Origin: Lasiosphaeris hirsuta
Lineage: Eukaryota; Ascomycota; Sordariomycetes; Sordariales; Lasiosphaeriaceae
Direction: 5' to 3'
NCBI GenBank assembly: GCA_030549175.1
Contig: JAUKUA010000007.1
Span: 3,162,001 to 3,226,000 of the forward strand
DNA length: 64,000 bases
Under the pieces are notes generated by a model. That model did not search any database. It had not been told where the DNA came from and saw only the letters and a list, made by a program, of their open reading frames with translations. Below are positions 33,302-45,561 of the stretch, one piece after another. Position numbers and translations under genes: made by a program. Positions within the stretch are counted from its first letter, which is position 1; every line of letters begins with the position of its first letter.

Positions 33302-33386
33302 TCTTCCGTAGTATAGTGGTCAGTATATGAGCTTGTCATCCTTTCGGATCTCGCTCGGGACCCGGGTTCAATTCCCGGCGGGAGAG
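33302..33386 (+). tRNA. tRNA-Asp (GTC) with a 13-nt intron
   Basis: Full cloverleaf by eye. The acceptor TCTTCCG pairs with CGGGAGA over 7 pairs with one T-G wobble; discriminator G is at 33386. The D arm begins GTATAGTGGTCAGT. The anticodon stem TGAGC/GCTCG has loop TTGTCA, intron 33339-33351, then C. The T arm is CCGGG-TTCAATT-CCCGG. The anticodon GTC is at 33335-33337 and the intron sits one nucleotide 3' of the anticodon, the canonical place. Mature length is 72 nt before CCA. Confidence 0.93.
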
Positions 33387-34113
33387 TTTCTTTTTGCCCT
33401 TCCTTTTTTACCTACCAAAAAGAAGGCCTGGAAAAAACGGGTAGTGGTGGCGGAATGAGCGGTCCACATTACTGATTGATAGAAGCTTCAGGACATCAAC
33501 ATAGAGGTCAATGAGCACGTTCCAAGTTTTCGAAGCTTTCGATCAGGATAGGTAGGTGGGCATGATTGCCGTCGAAAGAAGTGAATTTGAAGATAGACAT
33601 CAAAGCAAACAAATACAGCATCTGTATTGTTTAGACCCAAGGTTTGCAGCACCGTGTACTCGCTTGAAATTGGTGACTTGTGATCTTTAATGAAGCATGT
33701 GGAGAGAGTAGTCGGGCGTCTCGCCTAAGCTTCACTACCAAGGCCAAGCACTAGGCGATGCAACAGGATCAAGTCAAATGGAAAGCAAAGGTCACGGCCG
33801 GGCTGGCGATGGTGGCAAGGAGCTCAGGATCTCTCTGCTCATGATACCCCACAAAATCCAAAGACGACATTGACAATGCATTACAAAAACATGTTCAAGG
33901 ACAAATCATGCGTAGCCCTAGGGCACCTGTCCATTTTTCTGAGCTAACTCAAGCCCATCCCACAGCGCCGAATGTCAGCCTGATGCCCGAATCCTCCATG
34001 ACCATGATACGAGCGAGCACATTCCATATGCTGCCTGTTCCAACGCACGATGAACCACGAGACCCAGAGTCCAAACACCTTCGCATAGTCCCGTATGGAC
34101 CACGCCTCCCCAC
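33387..34113. other. intergenic region
   Basis: Between the tRNA and the 3' end of eL15. A short T run follows the tRNA (33387 onward: TTTC then TTTTT), suitable as a Pol III terminator. No other gene seen. Confidence 0.5.
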
Positions 34114-34946
34114 TCAGCGGTATCTCCACAGAGACAGAGTGTTGTGGCGCTTCCAGGTCTTTCTACGGCCGGCCTTGGTGTGGTTGTAACGATGTCCCTT
34201 GTTGAGGCCGCGCGAGCGCTTGCCGGTCGACGTGAGACCGCGAGACTCGCGGTGCTTGTGGACGGGGTTGACGATCCAGTTGATGCGGGGATCCTTGCGG
34301 ATGGCCTTGTGCTGGGGGTCGACGAGGATGACCTCGTAGTACTTGTAGGTCGAGTCCTGGTTGATCCAGTACGAGTTAAGGACGCGCAAGTTGGCGCAGC
34401 GGCGGCCGACACGCTCCTCAGCAGTGGACTTGAGAGACCGCTGGTACTTCAGCTGGTTGACACCCTGGTTGGTGGGCTTGCCTGTATCGCGAAAATTTTG
34501 TCAGTCACCCCGCTTTCCCGGCGACAAGAAAACGCAGCGAAAATCTTACCATAGGTGGCACCCTTGGCGACGGGCTTCTTGCGGCCACCACGGCGGACGC
34601 GCACGCGGTAGATGACATAGCCCTGCTTGGCCTTGTATCCCAGGCGGCGGGCCTTGTCGGGGCGGCTGGGCCTCGAGGCGCGGTGGATGACGTTCAACTG
34701 ACGGAGCTATATTGATGCACTCTCAGCAAATGTTCAACGAGTGTATAGCAAGAACGGGGCACCTGGTGGGAGGCCTGTCGACCAAGCGTCGAGCAGGATC
34801 ACCAGTGCCAACCGTCCACATTGTAATGTATTGTGATTTCGAGGGTGCTGTTAACTAACCTCCCAGCAGCGAACACGGAGAAGGAAGCGCAGAACATCGC
34901 TCTGCTTCTTCTTCTGAAGCTCCTCGAGGTATTTCAAAGCACCCAT
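34114..34946 (-). CDS. 60S ribosomal protein eL15
   Basis: Core protein of the large ribosomal subunit. Three exons: 34946-34860, 34706-34550 and 34481-34114, giving 203 residues, the usual length. Near-universal blocks are intact: [80 protein letters not shown] and the terminal [13 protein letters not shown]. The first intron is 153 nt (34859-34707). It contains a potential 12-nt exon at 34762-34773 flanked by AG and GT, which would insert Ala-Ser-His-Gln; the direct join (CWE-LRQLN) is preferred. A CCCTAA box lies at 35190-35195, about 245 bp upstream of the start codon. Confidence 0.96.
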
Positions 34947-35593
34947 CTTGACTCTGCGGTGTTCCAAGAGTTAGCTTTGCTGGCGACAAAAATTTGGAAT
35001 TGGCCGAAATCTCTGGGAGAGACTTGATTGATGATGGCTGCTATAACGAATGGAGAGGGTACGTACCAAAGGCGTCAATGCCGAATACTGTTGTTACTAT
35101 GGGTGAAGGGAAATTGACGAGGTCGTGATCGCGGGACAAGTTCGAAAATATCGGGAATTTCGAGAGTTTGTGAGTAGGAAAAGCGCAAGCCCTAACAATG
35201 TGGGTGGGGCGGGGAATTGGCTAGGCTAATTTCGGACTAGCCTTAAAAGTGATGGCCCCCACTCCATTCACTCTGTAAGCTCTTGGCGGCCAGATCATAG
35301 TGCGGCAGCTTGGGCTGGGAAAGATATGTGACATTTTCAACATTCATATGAGAGGTCAATTTTTAAATAAATAAATAAAAAACCTCCCCCAAAAAATCCA
35401 TGTGCTATTTGAAATTATCTCGTTCAAAATACAACGCAGCATTGACTCTTGTTTAATATTTCCACCCTCGTCCAGCTCCGTCTTTCAGAATCGTTCCCAT
35501 TTCCACTGCAACATCAATCATTGGCAGAAATCCCTTGAAAGTGGTAATAGCAAAAGGCATCAGGCCAATAGCATGTAGGTCGATCCATCCCAT
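34947..35593. other. intergenic region
   Basis: Promoter side of eL15 and 3' flank of the basic coiled protein. It contains a CCCTAA element and an AT-rich segment around 35361-35390. No gene seen. Confidence 0.5.
35190..35195 (+). promoter_or_regulatory. CCCTAA (telobox half-site) upstream of eL15
   Basis: GCCCTAAC context, matching the Tbf1-type RCCCTAA core used at ribosomal protein promoters in several yeasts. It is about 245 bp upstream of the eL15 ATG. Single-site evidence is weak. Confidence 0.35.
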
Positions 35594-36565
35594 TCACGCC
35601 CTCTCATCGCCTCCAGCCAAAGTCCCTACCACGCCCGCAAGTGCCTTGACCTGCATATGTGCGACCCGTCCCCACGTCTCTCCCTCCGCTGTCTTTCTGC
35701 TCCTCTCAAACAAATACACCGCCATTCGTTCCGCCTCGGTCAATGCCACATTATTACCCGCCTCAGTATCATTCTCTAGACCCAGTAATCACTCCGCCAA
35801 CCTCTTCCCATACTCCAACCCGTACTGTAGCAGCTGCCTCGTTTCCATCTCATCTTTCCTCCATGCCTCACGAAGTGGCGTCTGTCTTGGCTCCCGCACA
35901 TCTTTATCTACTTCCTGGTGGCGTTTGAGGACCGCCCGACATTGGCGGATCAGGAGCCGGGTGCCCAGGAACAGAGAGTTGGCTTCCTTGCTAGACGTGG
36001 AGGTGGCAGCAGAAGCGGCCTTGAAACTACCGAAGAAGTCGGCAAGTTGTTTTTGCTGGGCGACATAAGCTTTGTCCCTGTTTAACGAAGTTAGTAACAA
36101 GACGGCGTGGATAGGGAGAGCAAGCATATATGAGAAGAGGGTTACAGGTTTTGCTTGTGCCATGTCAGTGCCTCATGGGCTTTCTTTCGGTCGTAGACGG
36201 TATCCTCCCTGGATTTCTGGATGAATTTTTTGGAATTGGATTCTTGACTCATCAATTTCTGTTCTACGGTGCCTCACCGTTTGGAACCGCTGCCCTAAAT
36301 CTGTCAGCATATGAGATTGCAGTCACAAATATGTTTCTGACCGGCCGGGCCTAAGCTCGAGATCTTCCTCAGGCTGCTTGGCATGTGGTTGTGGTTGGGG
36401 TTTTCGGGCTCGCTTGGCGGGTCGTTTGGTCGTAGGCTGGAACTCGTCATCACTCAAGGTGATGGTGGGGGGCACAACTTTGGGGACCCCAGCAGGCCGG
36501 CCGTGGGATAGAGGGCCTGGTGGCTCAAAGGAAAAAGCGTCCTTCACCTTCCGCTTTGGTGGCAT
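35594..36565 (-). CDS. unrecognised basic coiled protein with in-frame TGA codons
   Basis: No family recognised. The ATG at 36565 starts MPPKRKVKDAFSFEPPGPLS, followed by a Pro/Lys/Arg-rich segment (KRPAKRARKPQPQPHAKQPE) that looks nuclear. The phase-consistent model has exons 36565-36342, 36289-36278 (12 nt), 36208-36146 and 36077 onward, encoding helical sequence with YDRKKAHEALTWHKQNLDKA, AYVAQQKQLADFFGSF and RRLLIRQ-like stretches. The frame then meets TGA at 35789 after YGKRLAE, yielding 195 residues. However, the same frame continues for 64 more coding-like codons (LLGLENDTEAGNNVALTEAE, MAVYLFERSRKTAEGETWG) to TGA at 35594. A 96-nt intron 35871-35776 would bypass the stop in phase. The 69-nt intron before exon 3 likewise removes an in-frame TGA from otherwise coding-like sequence. 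Confidence 0.5.
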
Positions 36566-37711
36566 GCTGATAGTAGACGGCAGGCAGTAGAGAGTAATAA
36601 CAGGCGTGGACGGTAGTAAATGGCAATAACAGGCGCGGTTGCAAGTCTTGACCGAGACGGAGCCTCGACAGATACCCACGTGTTAGTCGGAATCGACAGA
36701 GAATGATGCACAAAATTTTCGATTATGTTGTTGGTTTTGTGTAAAGCATTATGGACACTAGGGAAAAGAATGACTACGATGCTTGGTGGCTATTGGCTGT
36801 CGTACCTTCCCTCTCTCTCAGATACAATACATTAAGAAGGCACGATGTATATACCGACAGCCTCGAAACACAGTGCGTCAACGACACGCCGTCCCCACCA
36901 TTCGGAAGCAGATTTGTTGTGAAGAAAAAAGAAACCTCTATCATTCATTTATCCGACTTTAGGTAGATGGGAAGAAGGGAAAAGAAAAAGAAACCATTCT
37001 TGCGCAGCCCCCATCAGAAACCAAGAATGCAAGTCCGAAGCGAACAAGTATCAAAGCAACAGACTACTTAGGGTCCAACCAAGGCTATGAAGAAAAACTG
37101 TTGACTGAGAAAAAAAGGAACACAAGAAAATAAAAGTCTGTATAAATGCCGTTTACAGGTATCCGTACCCAACCAAACACTTGCCTGTTCCCTTTTTAAG
37201 TAAATCAAATTACACCGTGCTCGTGCGAAGCCCTCTCTCTGTCTATGGCCGGTTTTTCCATTCGTGCAAAAAAAGTCGAGTCGGTGCCTGTGTAAAGAGA
37301 GAATGTCCACCTGCCACCTCTGTTGTATGCTGGAGAATTGAGTTCGAAAAGCAGGATTGAAGTGCCTCACGGCGACACACCACGGCAAAACTTGCTTCAA
37401 CCCTGCCCAAACGAAAGTAAGGGGGGGAGGGGACTGGTCGAACCTCCCCAACAAAACACGCCGGCCAACGCCTTATTGTGAAACATGGCCCGCCTTCACT
37501 GAACCGTAATGTAGTCTGACATTTCCCGTAGCCTCGTAATGGAAGGATCGACCGTTCCGTATTCTTTTCGTGCCATAGTCTTTCTTTTCTGTATCGCGAG
37601 TCCAAATGAGCGAGCCTCGTCCCTTGTGCGAATGCAAACCGACATGCATGAAACAAAATACGATTAGAGGCATTAATTGCAATGAATTGCGACATGCGTG
37701 GTACTCGACCG
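36566..37711. other. intergenic region
   Basis: Upstream of the basic coiled protein and downstream of the PSP1-family gene; probably includes a long PSP1 3' UTR. No gene seen. Confidence 0.5.
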
Positions 37712-40555
37712 TTAACGCGAGTTGAGTGAGAGGCCCTGGAACGCCCCCATCCAGTCCGATTGTGGTCCTAAAGCCGGAATGGGTTGGTCGTGCTGAGCGC
37801 CGGAGGCTTGCGGAGTCGGGAATACTCGACCCCGTCCAGCATAGTCCCCGCCCTGCGGGAAGGAGGCGGCCGCCGTATAGGCGTCCAGATTCGGGATCAT
37901 GGTGGGGGCATATGGTAAGGCTCCTGGCCGAGGAGCGGCATTTCCAAATGCGCCATAAGGATTGTAAGGGTAGTTGGCCACGGGGGGATACGTTGAGCCC
38001 GGGACAACGGGTCGGTCAGAGGCAAATGCCCCTGGAAACGATGGTTGGGCACCGCGGCTCGTTTGGCCAGGCCCAGCATATTGGGCTTGAGGCTCTTGTT
38101 GCGTGTTTGGACGACGTTCTGCTGCGGCGGCCCCGCGCCCGACTCCGACCGCGCCAGGACCGATTCCGCTCGGCGCCTGAAGGCCAAGTGTCGGGCTGGC
38201 GAATGACGCTGGGTTGATCGCCGACATCCAGATACGCGTTTTGTAGATTTTGAAGAGATCCGTAACAAGCGAGTTGAAGTTGATGTAAGAGTCGGCAAAG
38301 TAGTAGAAAGTCAATTTCTTCCAGTCCCTGGTAAAGTCAGCAGAGGTTCTCGCCCAATGTATAAAAGAAACTCACATTTGGAACTCAGCGTCCAGAATCT
38401 CCATGTTGAGACCATGCTCCTTGACCTTTTGCATACAGACACGCTTCGCCTTAGCTTCATTCCCTTCCTTGTCTCGCAAGGCGTGGACTTCATGCGGCTG
38501 GGCGAGGCGCTTGATCAGCTTGGGCTTCAGCTCGCCCGAACTTGGCTCCTGCATGTGATGCTGACTCGGTGGTCCCATACCGCCTACAGCACTCCCCTGG
38601 AGGCCGTTGGAAGCTGCCATAAGGCCAGCGCCGGCCCCCTCTTGCGCTGCCGCGGCATTTTGGGAATACATCATCAACCACTTATACTGCTCCTCGGCGT
38701 AGTGTTCCTTGAGCTCCTTCGCAGCTTGCCAGTCCACGTTGTCCTTTGCAACCGTGCCTAGATCAGTGCCGCGGTCGGCTTCCACAATCACCAGATCACC
38801 GGGCTTGACAGTCAACCCCGTTCCTTCCTGTATGTAAAACACATCGGCTCTGGCACACTTAAAGAGGACGATGTGGAGAGACTGGTTATGCCGTGGTTGT
38901 GACATTCCGTACATGCTGCGATGCGGCGATGCCGGGCGGTTCGCATAGGTGCTATGGATGCTGGCATAGGGCGACGGGTACTGGCTGCCGTAGGCGGCTT
39001 GCGCTAAAGCTTGCTGCGGACCACCTAGGTTGGCACCTCCCGTAAAGTAGGATGAAACTATTGGCAGTGTTAGTAATGGCTGAAACCATGAGAGTGCGAT
39101 TCATGCCATGGTACCTTGGCTGGGGATCGGATAATTGGGGTTCTCCCCATATGCGCCCGGAAAGTCTTGCTGGTGAGAAAGATCCGGGGATGATGCTTCA
39201 TGCGACGCGACAGCTTCGCTGATGGAGCTGATGGAGCCCTGTCGAGTTGGCACATCGGCAAAAGAGTGTCGTCTGCTTTGAGGAATGTCCCCTAAGCCAC
39301 CAAAGCCGAGCGAGCTCTGCCAGAAAGCCTTCTTGACGTTTTCCAGCTTCCTGTTTTCGACCATGTAGTTAGACCTGTATGGGCCCGCGCCGTACTCGCT
39401 CATTCTTCTAGCAATGTTCCGCTTGGACGCCAGGTCAGACCCATCGTTGAGATCCTCATGTTCATCAATAGCATAGTCCGACTCTTCGGGGACGGATTCC
39501 TGCATGTACCCGTTACCTAATCCATAGGCTGCGGCGGTTGAAGCGCGGGGTCTGAGGCGTGAATTCTGGTATTGCTGCTGCTGTCGCAGCATGGCATTCT
39601 CGCGAGTGAGCATCTCGATAGTCTTGGCTTCAGCAGACTGGTGCTGGTGCTGGTGCTGGCTTCCTTGCAATGAGCCTTGCAATGAGCCCTGCATAGAACC
39701 CTGCATGGACTCTTGCAGAGAACCATTGCTATCATCGTCGTCGTCTTCATTCACCTTCCCCAGCATGGTGCCGTCATTCGCCATCTCACTCAGCATGCTA
39801 GGCCGAGAGGGGCGATGCTGCAGACCTGAGTGGGGAATAGGCCGGCCGCTTCGGGCGCCGAGGATCGCGGATGCGCCCATAGTCGTGGATATGGTCTCCG
39901 GTTCGAGCTGTCCGACAGAGTAGGACTGCGAGCGGTACGTCTTTGGAGTAGGGTGGAGAGGGATCGCGAAGGGGATCGAGTTTGCTGGGTCTCTCTGGGC
40001 GGGCGATGTCTGCGCCAAACCAATGTCGTTACCGTAGAATGAGTTGTTTGAGCTGCCGGGAGGGACTGCCGATGTTGGAGATGGCAGGACTTCACTGAGA
40101 CGCTGCGGAGGGTCTTTTCGCTCATTATTCCAGATGCCCGTTCCCCAGGGAAACGAACCGGGCCCGTGGCCGCGACCCAGAACGGTAGACGATGAGGTGT
40201 GCGATCCCCATGCATTTGCCCCCGACTCTACGGACGGGGTGCTTGGGTGAGAAGTTGTTGGCGACATTGAGCTGCTCGCGAACGAACCCTTCCTAGGTCG
40301 AGGTGGCGGCTGTTGAAGTTGAGATGTGTCGTTGAGCCAGGAAGCTCGGCGGACTGGCTTGGGAGGCTGCGTGGGCAAAGTCTCTTGACGATGGGGGTCG
40401 CCCTCGTCGTCTGAGCTTGCCAGAGCTTCCGAATCAGGGGTAGACCGTCGGGCGTTGAGCTTCTCCAACAGTATCGCTTGGCTGCTAGGAGCAACGGCGA
40501 AACCACCTTGGCCTGGCTTCGACTGTGTGCCAGTCTTGATAGTGCCAGAGCTCAT
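37712..40555 (-). CDS. PSP1-domain protein
   Basis: Large cytoplasmic protein of the PSP1 family. Exons: 40555-39115, 39057-38376 and 38327-37712; introns 39114-39058 and 38375-38328 are GT...AG and phase-correct, giving 912 residues. The N-terminal two thirds are disordered, Ser/Pro-rich, with a poly-Asp stretch, a tandem QGS-type repeat and a His/Gln run. Conserved sequence is in the middle to C-terminal part: LHIVLFKCARADVFYIQEGT, GLTVKPGDLVIVEADRGTDL, GTVAKDNVDW, then RDKEGNEAKAKRVCMQKVKE and DWKKLTFYYFADSYINFNSL with VTDLFKIYKTRIWMSA, the PSP1 C-terminal domain. Yeast PSP1 is a high-copy suppressor of DNA polymerase mutants. The molecular role is poorly defined and the protein is linked to RNA granules. 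The tail is Pro/Gly/Tyr-rich. Confidence 0.85.
39653..39730. repeat. intragenic tandem repeat in PSP1-like gene
   Basis: Degenerate repeats encode alternating Gln-Gly-Ser with Met or Leu (SMQGSMQGSLQGSLQGS) next to a His-Gln run. Likely prone to length variation between strains. Confidence 0.75.
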
Positions 40556-42449
40556 GGTCCAGATTCGCGACGGAAATTTGGGCTAGGCAGCACCGCCGAA
40601 CGTGATGCCGGGTTAATTTTTACTGAGTGGCCACAATTTGGGCACCAGTCGTTGAGCTGACGACAGATGCGGTCGAACGTCACTTGAAGATGAACAAACT
40701 CGGCAGAGGATGAGAATCTTGCAAAACTCACGTCAACTCAAGTGGCGAAGAGCACCGCGTTGGAAAAGCTGCAAGGAAGTTTAAAGTAAGTATTTATGAG
40801 TGAAGGCTGTGTCAGGTGGAGGAACACAGCTTGTCTAAAACAGTCCGAGTTAGCTTGAGAGCATGGCCCAGGAAGCGGGCCAAAAAGGCAGTGGTTTGTC
40901 TGCGTGACTAGGTGTATTCAGACAAAGCGGCCGGGTTGGCCTTCTGAGGACAGGCGTATTAGTCTGTCGAGGGCCAAGTAGATGGGCCATCCGCAGGCGC
41001 AATGGATTTGGATGGACGACTCCCGCGAACATTGAGAAAGCAGACACGACTTACGGGACTTGAAGTGTATTAGTTCTATAGACAGGGTATCGTGGCGAAG
41101 TTGTATCTCTAGGGTCTTTGAAGGCAAGCGGAAACGGCCGTGGCCAAGGAACGTTGAAAAGACGGGCAAGGACTCGGTCGACCTGGGCCGTTGATGGCGG
41201 ACAGCCCTTGGTAGAAGGGTCCGGTCCAAAGCTTGCCGATGCGCAGTTGCAGCGGCCCTGTTTCCCCACAGGTTCAAGGACCTGAATTTGGAGCGGAAGC
41301 TGGGGAACAAAAGGACGGTGGGCCTGTCCTGGGGCGTAACGCGTACCGAACGGATAAGACGGGGAATGAGGGTCCAGAGACAATTCGTGCCGGGTGGCTC
41401 GTTGAGGGCGACCTGGCTGGTGATTGCTGGTGTGGGCGAAAATGGCCTGTGGTTGTGCCCTGCGCTCAAGTTCCGCGGTGAAGTGCGACAAGCTCTCTCT
41501 AATCGCGCCGTCCCATTGCCAGTTGCGAAGCGCACAACGAGCGGACGAGGGCAAAAGCCGGGGACCTAGAGTCGCTGGCCGGGCGGTGCGATGAGGGCGG
41601 GGGATGCACGATGCGGGAGCCTTGGCCGCCGTCGAGCCGTGGAATAGGGAGCGAGGTAAAGGGGGTGGGAGAGAAGGGAAAGTCCAGAAGATGCGTGTGA
41701 AGTGGTGGTTTAGGGATTGATGCGCGAAGTTGTAGGTAAGCCTAGGGTCGAGGTGTGAGCGGGGAAGGCTGGAAGCACGTTACTCGTTAGTGGCTGGATC
41801 CTGGCCAGGCTAGCCGAAGCCAGGACAGCAGTGGCTTCGATACGTCGACGCCGTGGCAAAAGCTAAGCCAGCGCTCCCCAGGCCGTTCTGCTGTTGCTTC
41901 TGCTGCTTGTACTCACTCGCCGAGTCCTGTCCTGGCCCGAGGCTGCTTCGCTGCAATGCCAGCTTCAAGTTTCGTTGCTCTACAATTTGCGGCAGCTGCC
42001 TTCCCCTCCGTGCCGGAATCTCAATGCATGGAGTTAATCTGGATGGTGGGCATAGGCACACTCTAGTTTATGACCACTGATACTACGTAGGTTCGTCGCA
42101 GGGCTGGGCAGACAAAGAGAGGCCCACGGCTGCTCGACTCCTCCCGATCTCATCGCCTGTCGAGGCCGCCCTGGACAACCAGACCAAGCAAGAGTGCCTG
42201 GGGACAGCGTTCGGGAGCGAACGCAGGGGGGGCAAATGACGAAAGCGAACGAGTGGAAAGGGTTGACGTCCGCATGGCGATGAGGGTGGTGTTGTGGGCG
42301 CCGTGGGTGCTGTGGAGGTGCCTCGATGGATGCGAAGACCCTCTCTCAACTGGAGCAGCCATGTCTGGTGGGGTGTGAAGTGGTGGTGCCGCATCGTCCA
42401 CTCACCGGGCAGGCAGGGGTCAGGCAATTTTCGAAAGAGCTGCCAGAAA

Positions 42450-42464
42450 CCCCCCCCCCCCCCC
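42450..42464 (+). repeat. poly-C tract (15 nt)
   Basis: Uninterrupted C run in non-coding sequence. Length may be unreliable. Confidence 0.85.
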
Positions 42465-45348
42465 AGCGCATGTTAGTGCGGTACCGCTCCCTGTACATAC
42501 CTCGACTGCATCCCACCTACCCCTTTCCAGTCCCCTTTCCCCATGGAAAAGAGCCAAGTGCCACCAAATGATGCTTTGCTGGCGGAGGTAACGGGTACTT
42601 GGACTGGCCTACGATACCTAACGACAGAAACACAAGACGGTAAAAATAGGAAGTGGGAACTAATCTTCACTCTGAGGGGCAGTGCGTGTGGGGTGCGGCG
42701 CCTGAGGCTCCCATTCTTGTCTAAGAGGGCAAGGAGCGGCATTGGGATTCCCGCTGTCCCAGAGAAATGTCCAGATCCCGTCACCCTTCCGGACCAGGGT
42801 GGAGGCAGCGTTGAAAGGTTGGATCGAGGAAACCGGGGCATAGGCTACCTGCTGTCTGGTGCCTTACCGTGCCTACCTAAATCTTCGGTGTGGTTCAGCG
42901 TCTGTGTCGAGACCGAGCGGGCGGGCGTTTCTTTGACATTCGTTGTCCCATCGTTGTTCATCGCCCAATGTTTTCTTTTTCTTCCCCGCGATGCCAACCC
43001 GTCCGCCCCTGTGGGGACTGCTTTTTTAATTATTTTTTTTATTTTGATTTTTTTTGTTTTGTTTCTGGCACCTTTCTGTTAACGACTCGGCAAGGTCGAT
43101 TCGTCATTCATCTCCGATTCATCTCGACTGTCAGTGTCAACTGCCAACTGTCATCCACTGGATGTCCCTCCTGCTACTGCTCTCGTGCATAACACCAGCT
43201 CATCACAGGGGAGAACAGATATCGGTAATGCAACGCCGGCTTGGCTGGGATCAGAGGGGTGCATCCAGCACTGTGCAGAGGCCAATGAACCATGATCCAT
43301 GCTCCTGATGTCCAATCCAGGGGTTCCATGGACTTGCCATTTTGGACTCTGGGACGCCCTCTACACAACGCTGCGGTACTGCAGAACTGCTTGGAGTTCT
43401 GGTTGACGTCCGTGATGCGATGTTCAGACGTTGGGGATGTGCATCGAACTAACAAGTTGTGCGTAAAGGGAATGCAGGCTCGGCAGGCTACGGATCAGGT
43501 GGCTGTGTGAAACAAACTTCATCGGCCGCTGCCGGTGATCCAACACTCGATTTTAGGAGTAGGCGCCCCCGAGGCAGCCCCTACTACGGGGATCTTACCT
43601 CGACGTCCTGCAGAATACTGCAGAATATTGCTTCGTACATCTGTCATATGCAACCGCGACTCCTGAAAACCGGCGGTTATCAGATCGAGAGAGGCAGCAG
43701 GCGCTCCCTCGCTCATACCCGCCTGCGGACTGCATACGAGGTTAAGCTGGACGTCCCCACAGACACAATTTATGATACAGATGCACGTTTTGGACGCTTT
43801 TGGGTGAGCTGCAGCCGGCCGAAAAGGGCCTTGGAGATGCAGCCCCATGGGACGCCAGCTTCACCGAGCGAGGTGGCTTGGGTGGCTCCTTGCACCTCCT
43901 TGCACCTCACTCACCAGATCATCCCCCCAGAGGCCGTGAGGCCCCAGAAAGACGGGAAGCCCTTCACCTCAGGTTTTCCTCCCCTGAGAGGAGGTAGCGA
44001 CTGCGGTGTTCGTGGCTCCTAGCTCCGCCAACCCACACGGCATCCATCACACCCCCAGCGCTCGTCAATGTTACGCACCCGCCTCGCCTCCGCCTCTGCC
44101 AGAAAGAGAGAAAAAAACCGACCCACGGCCGAGGACGGTAGAGAGAAAAAGATGGGGGAGAATGCCGTGCCATGTCGTGCAACCGCACATGATGATGCAC
44201 CTGCTTGGGGCATACGACGATGGCACTGGTCGTCTCCTGAGTGGCTGAACTCGGCGAGTGAAGGAGGGCAATTCGTGGGGCCAGGAATCGCAGGAGTTGA
44301 GGTGATGGCAGGTGGTCGAAATGGTGGACAGCTCTGCGGAGTCCAACGTGCTGCAGGACATCACGCGCCCCAGAAATTGACGGCATCCCGTCTCGAGCGA
44401 GACCTCGGTGGCTTGCCAGCCCCTGTCCTGTTTCTCCCTTTCTCTCACCACCTACAGTGGTTAGTCAAGCCCGCAGACGCGATATCAGCGCGTCTGCGCG
44501 AGAGAGCTATGGCCATCGCAGTTAATCAGGTAATCGGCGACCTCGGCCGCACCCCCTCTCGCCCCTCTCGGAGAAGGTGGCCTCGAGCGGGCGCATCGTC
44601 ATTCATCAATCATTATATGACCATCCATCCACCGCGAAGAGGCTTATTATACAGAATGCATACCGCAGGTCTCCCGCAGTTGAATAAGGCCAGGCAGGCC
44701 ATGGAGGACTGGCTTGATGGAGCCTTCTCCAAGCTCGTGCAAGCTGCAACGGCATCGAGCACTAAAAATGCAGTGACGTGCATAACATAATATGTTTAAT
44801 ACCAGGGAAGGGCACCGGACGAGGCCCATCCATCAGCCTAAATGCCAAATGGAGAGGGACGTGGCCGTAAGGTTGATGCATGGGAGACCCCAGATTTGAT
44901 CGATGTTCTCTCCGTCCTTGAGCGCAGGGAGGACGGGGAGAGCGGGCGTCAAGTTACTGGAGACAAGAAAGCGCGCGGCCCCTTGCGCGCCGTCGCGGTT
45001 CCCTCTTATCAGTGCTTCGTCCGCTCCCTAACTTCGTACCCCGCCATGAAAACTAGCGCGAGGCGGCCTGGGATATTGCCGTCCCTGATGGTCATGGCGT
45101 TCACGCCAGGGGCTTTACCCCGGATTCTCGTTCGACAGCGGCCCACCCTTTGGTTTCCCCGCCTCTCATCCAATAGAAGCCGTCCTCGAGCGGAGCACAT
45201 TGGATGCTCGCGACATGCCCGAGTTCCCCACCTTCCGCTCCGACCAGCTCCTCCACCAACTGCTCTCGCCTCACTCCGCCCCGGCTCTCTCTCACGCTCC
45301 TGCCTGGCTAGACAAGCCGATCACACCGTTGCAACCAGCAAAATTGCA

Positions 45349-45561
45349 ATGGACGAAGCAAACGGAAACCGAGTCTCCCTGCATTCCCGTCCCGCATCCA
45401 GCGATTCGTCCAACCACATTGCCGTCGCCATCATCACCGGCGGTGACGAACCGAGTAGCATTGAGTTGTCTGAATTGCATGTCCAAAATTCAGGGACGTA
45501 TTTGGAAGACCATGATCGACGATCATTACCCCTCCGAAGATGGTTAATCTGGGCAACATAA
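45349..45561 (+). CDS. candidate small protein (70 residues), unproven
   Basis: ATG frame beginning MDEANGNRVSLHSRPASSDS, followed by AVAIITGGDEPSSIELSELH and an Arg/Leu/Trp-rich end. The Ser-rich acidic composition looks more protein-like than neighbouring frames, and the isolated hydrophilic start could be a first exon, but no continuing exon was found. No family recognised. Confidence 0.22.
   Translation: MDEANGNRVSLHSRPASSDSSNHIAVAIITGGDEPSSIELSELHVQNSGTYLEDHDRRSLPLRRWLIWAT

Noticed and set aside
42543..43082. 179-codon ATG frame on the plus strand
   Set aside because: The C-terminal part is simply translated T-rich DNA (poly-Phe/Ile/Leu), there is no recognisable domain, and the frame overlaps low-complexity sequence.
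44068..44790. 240-codon frame on the plus strand
   Set aside because: Composition is Arg/Ala/Pro-biased without conserved pattern; likely a GC-driven open frame. Kept only as part of the gene-poor stretch.
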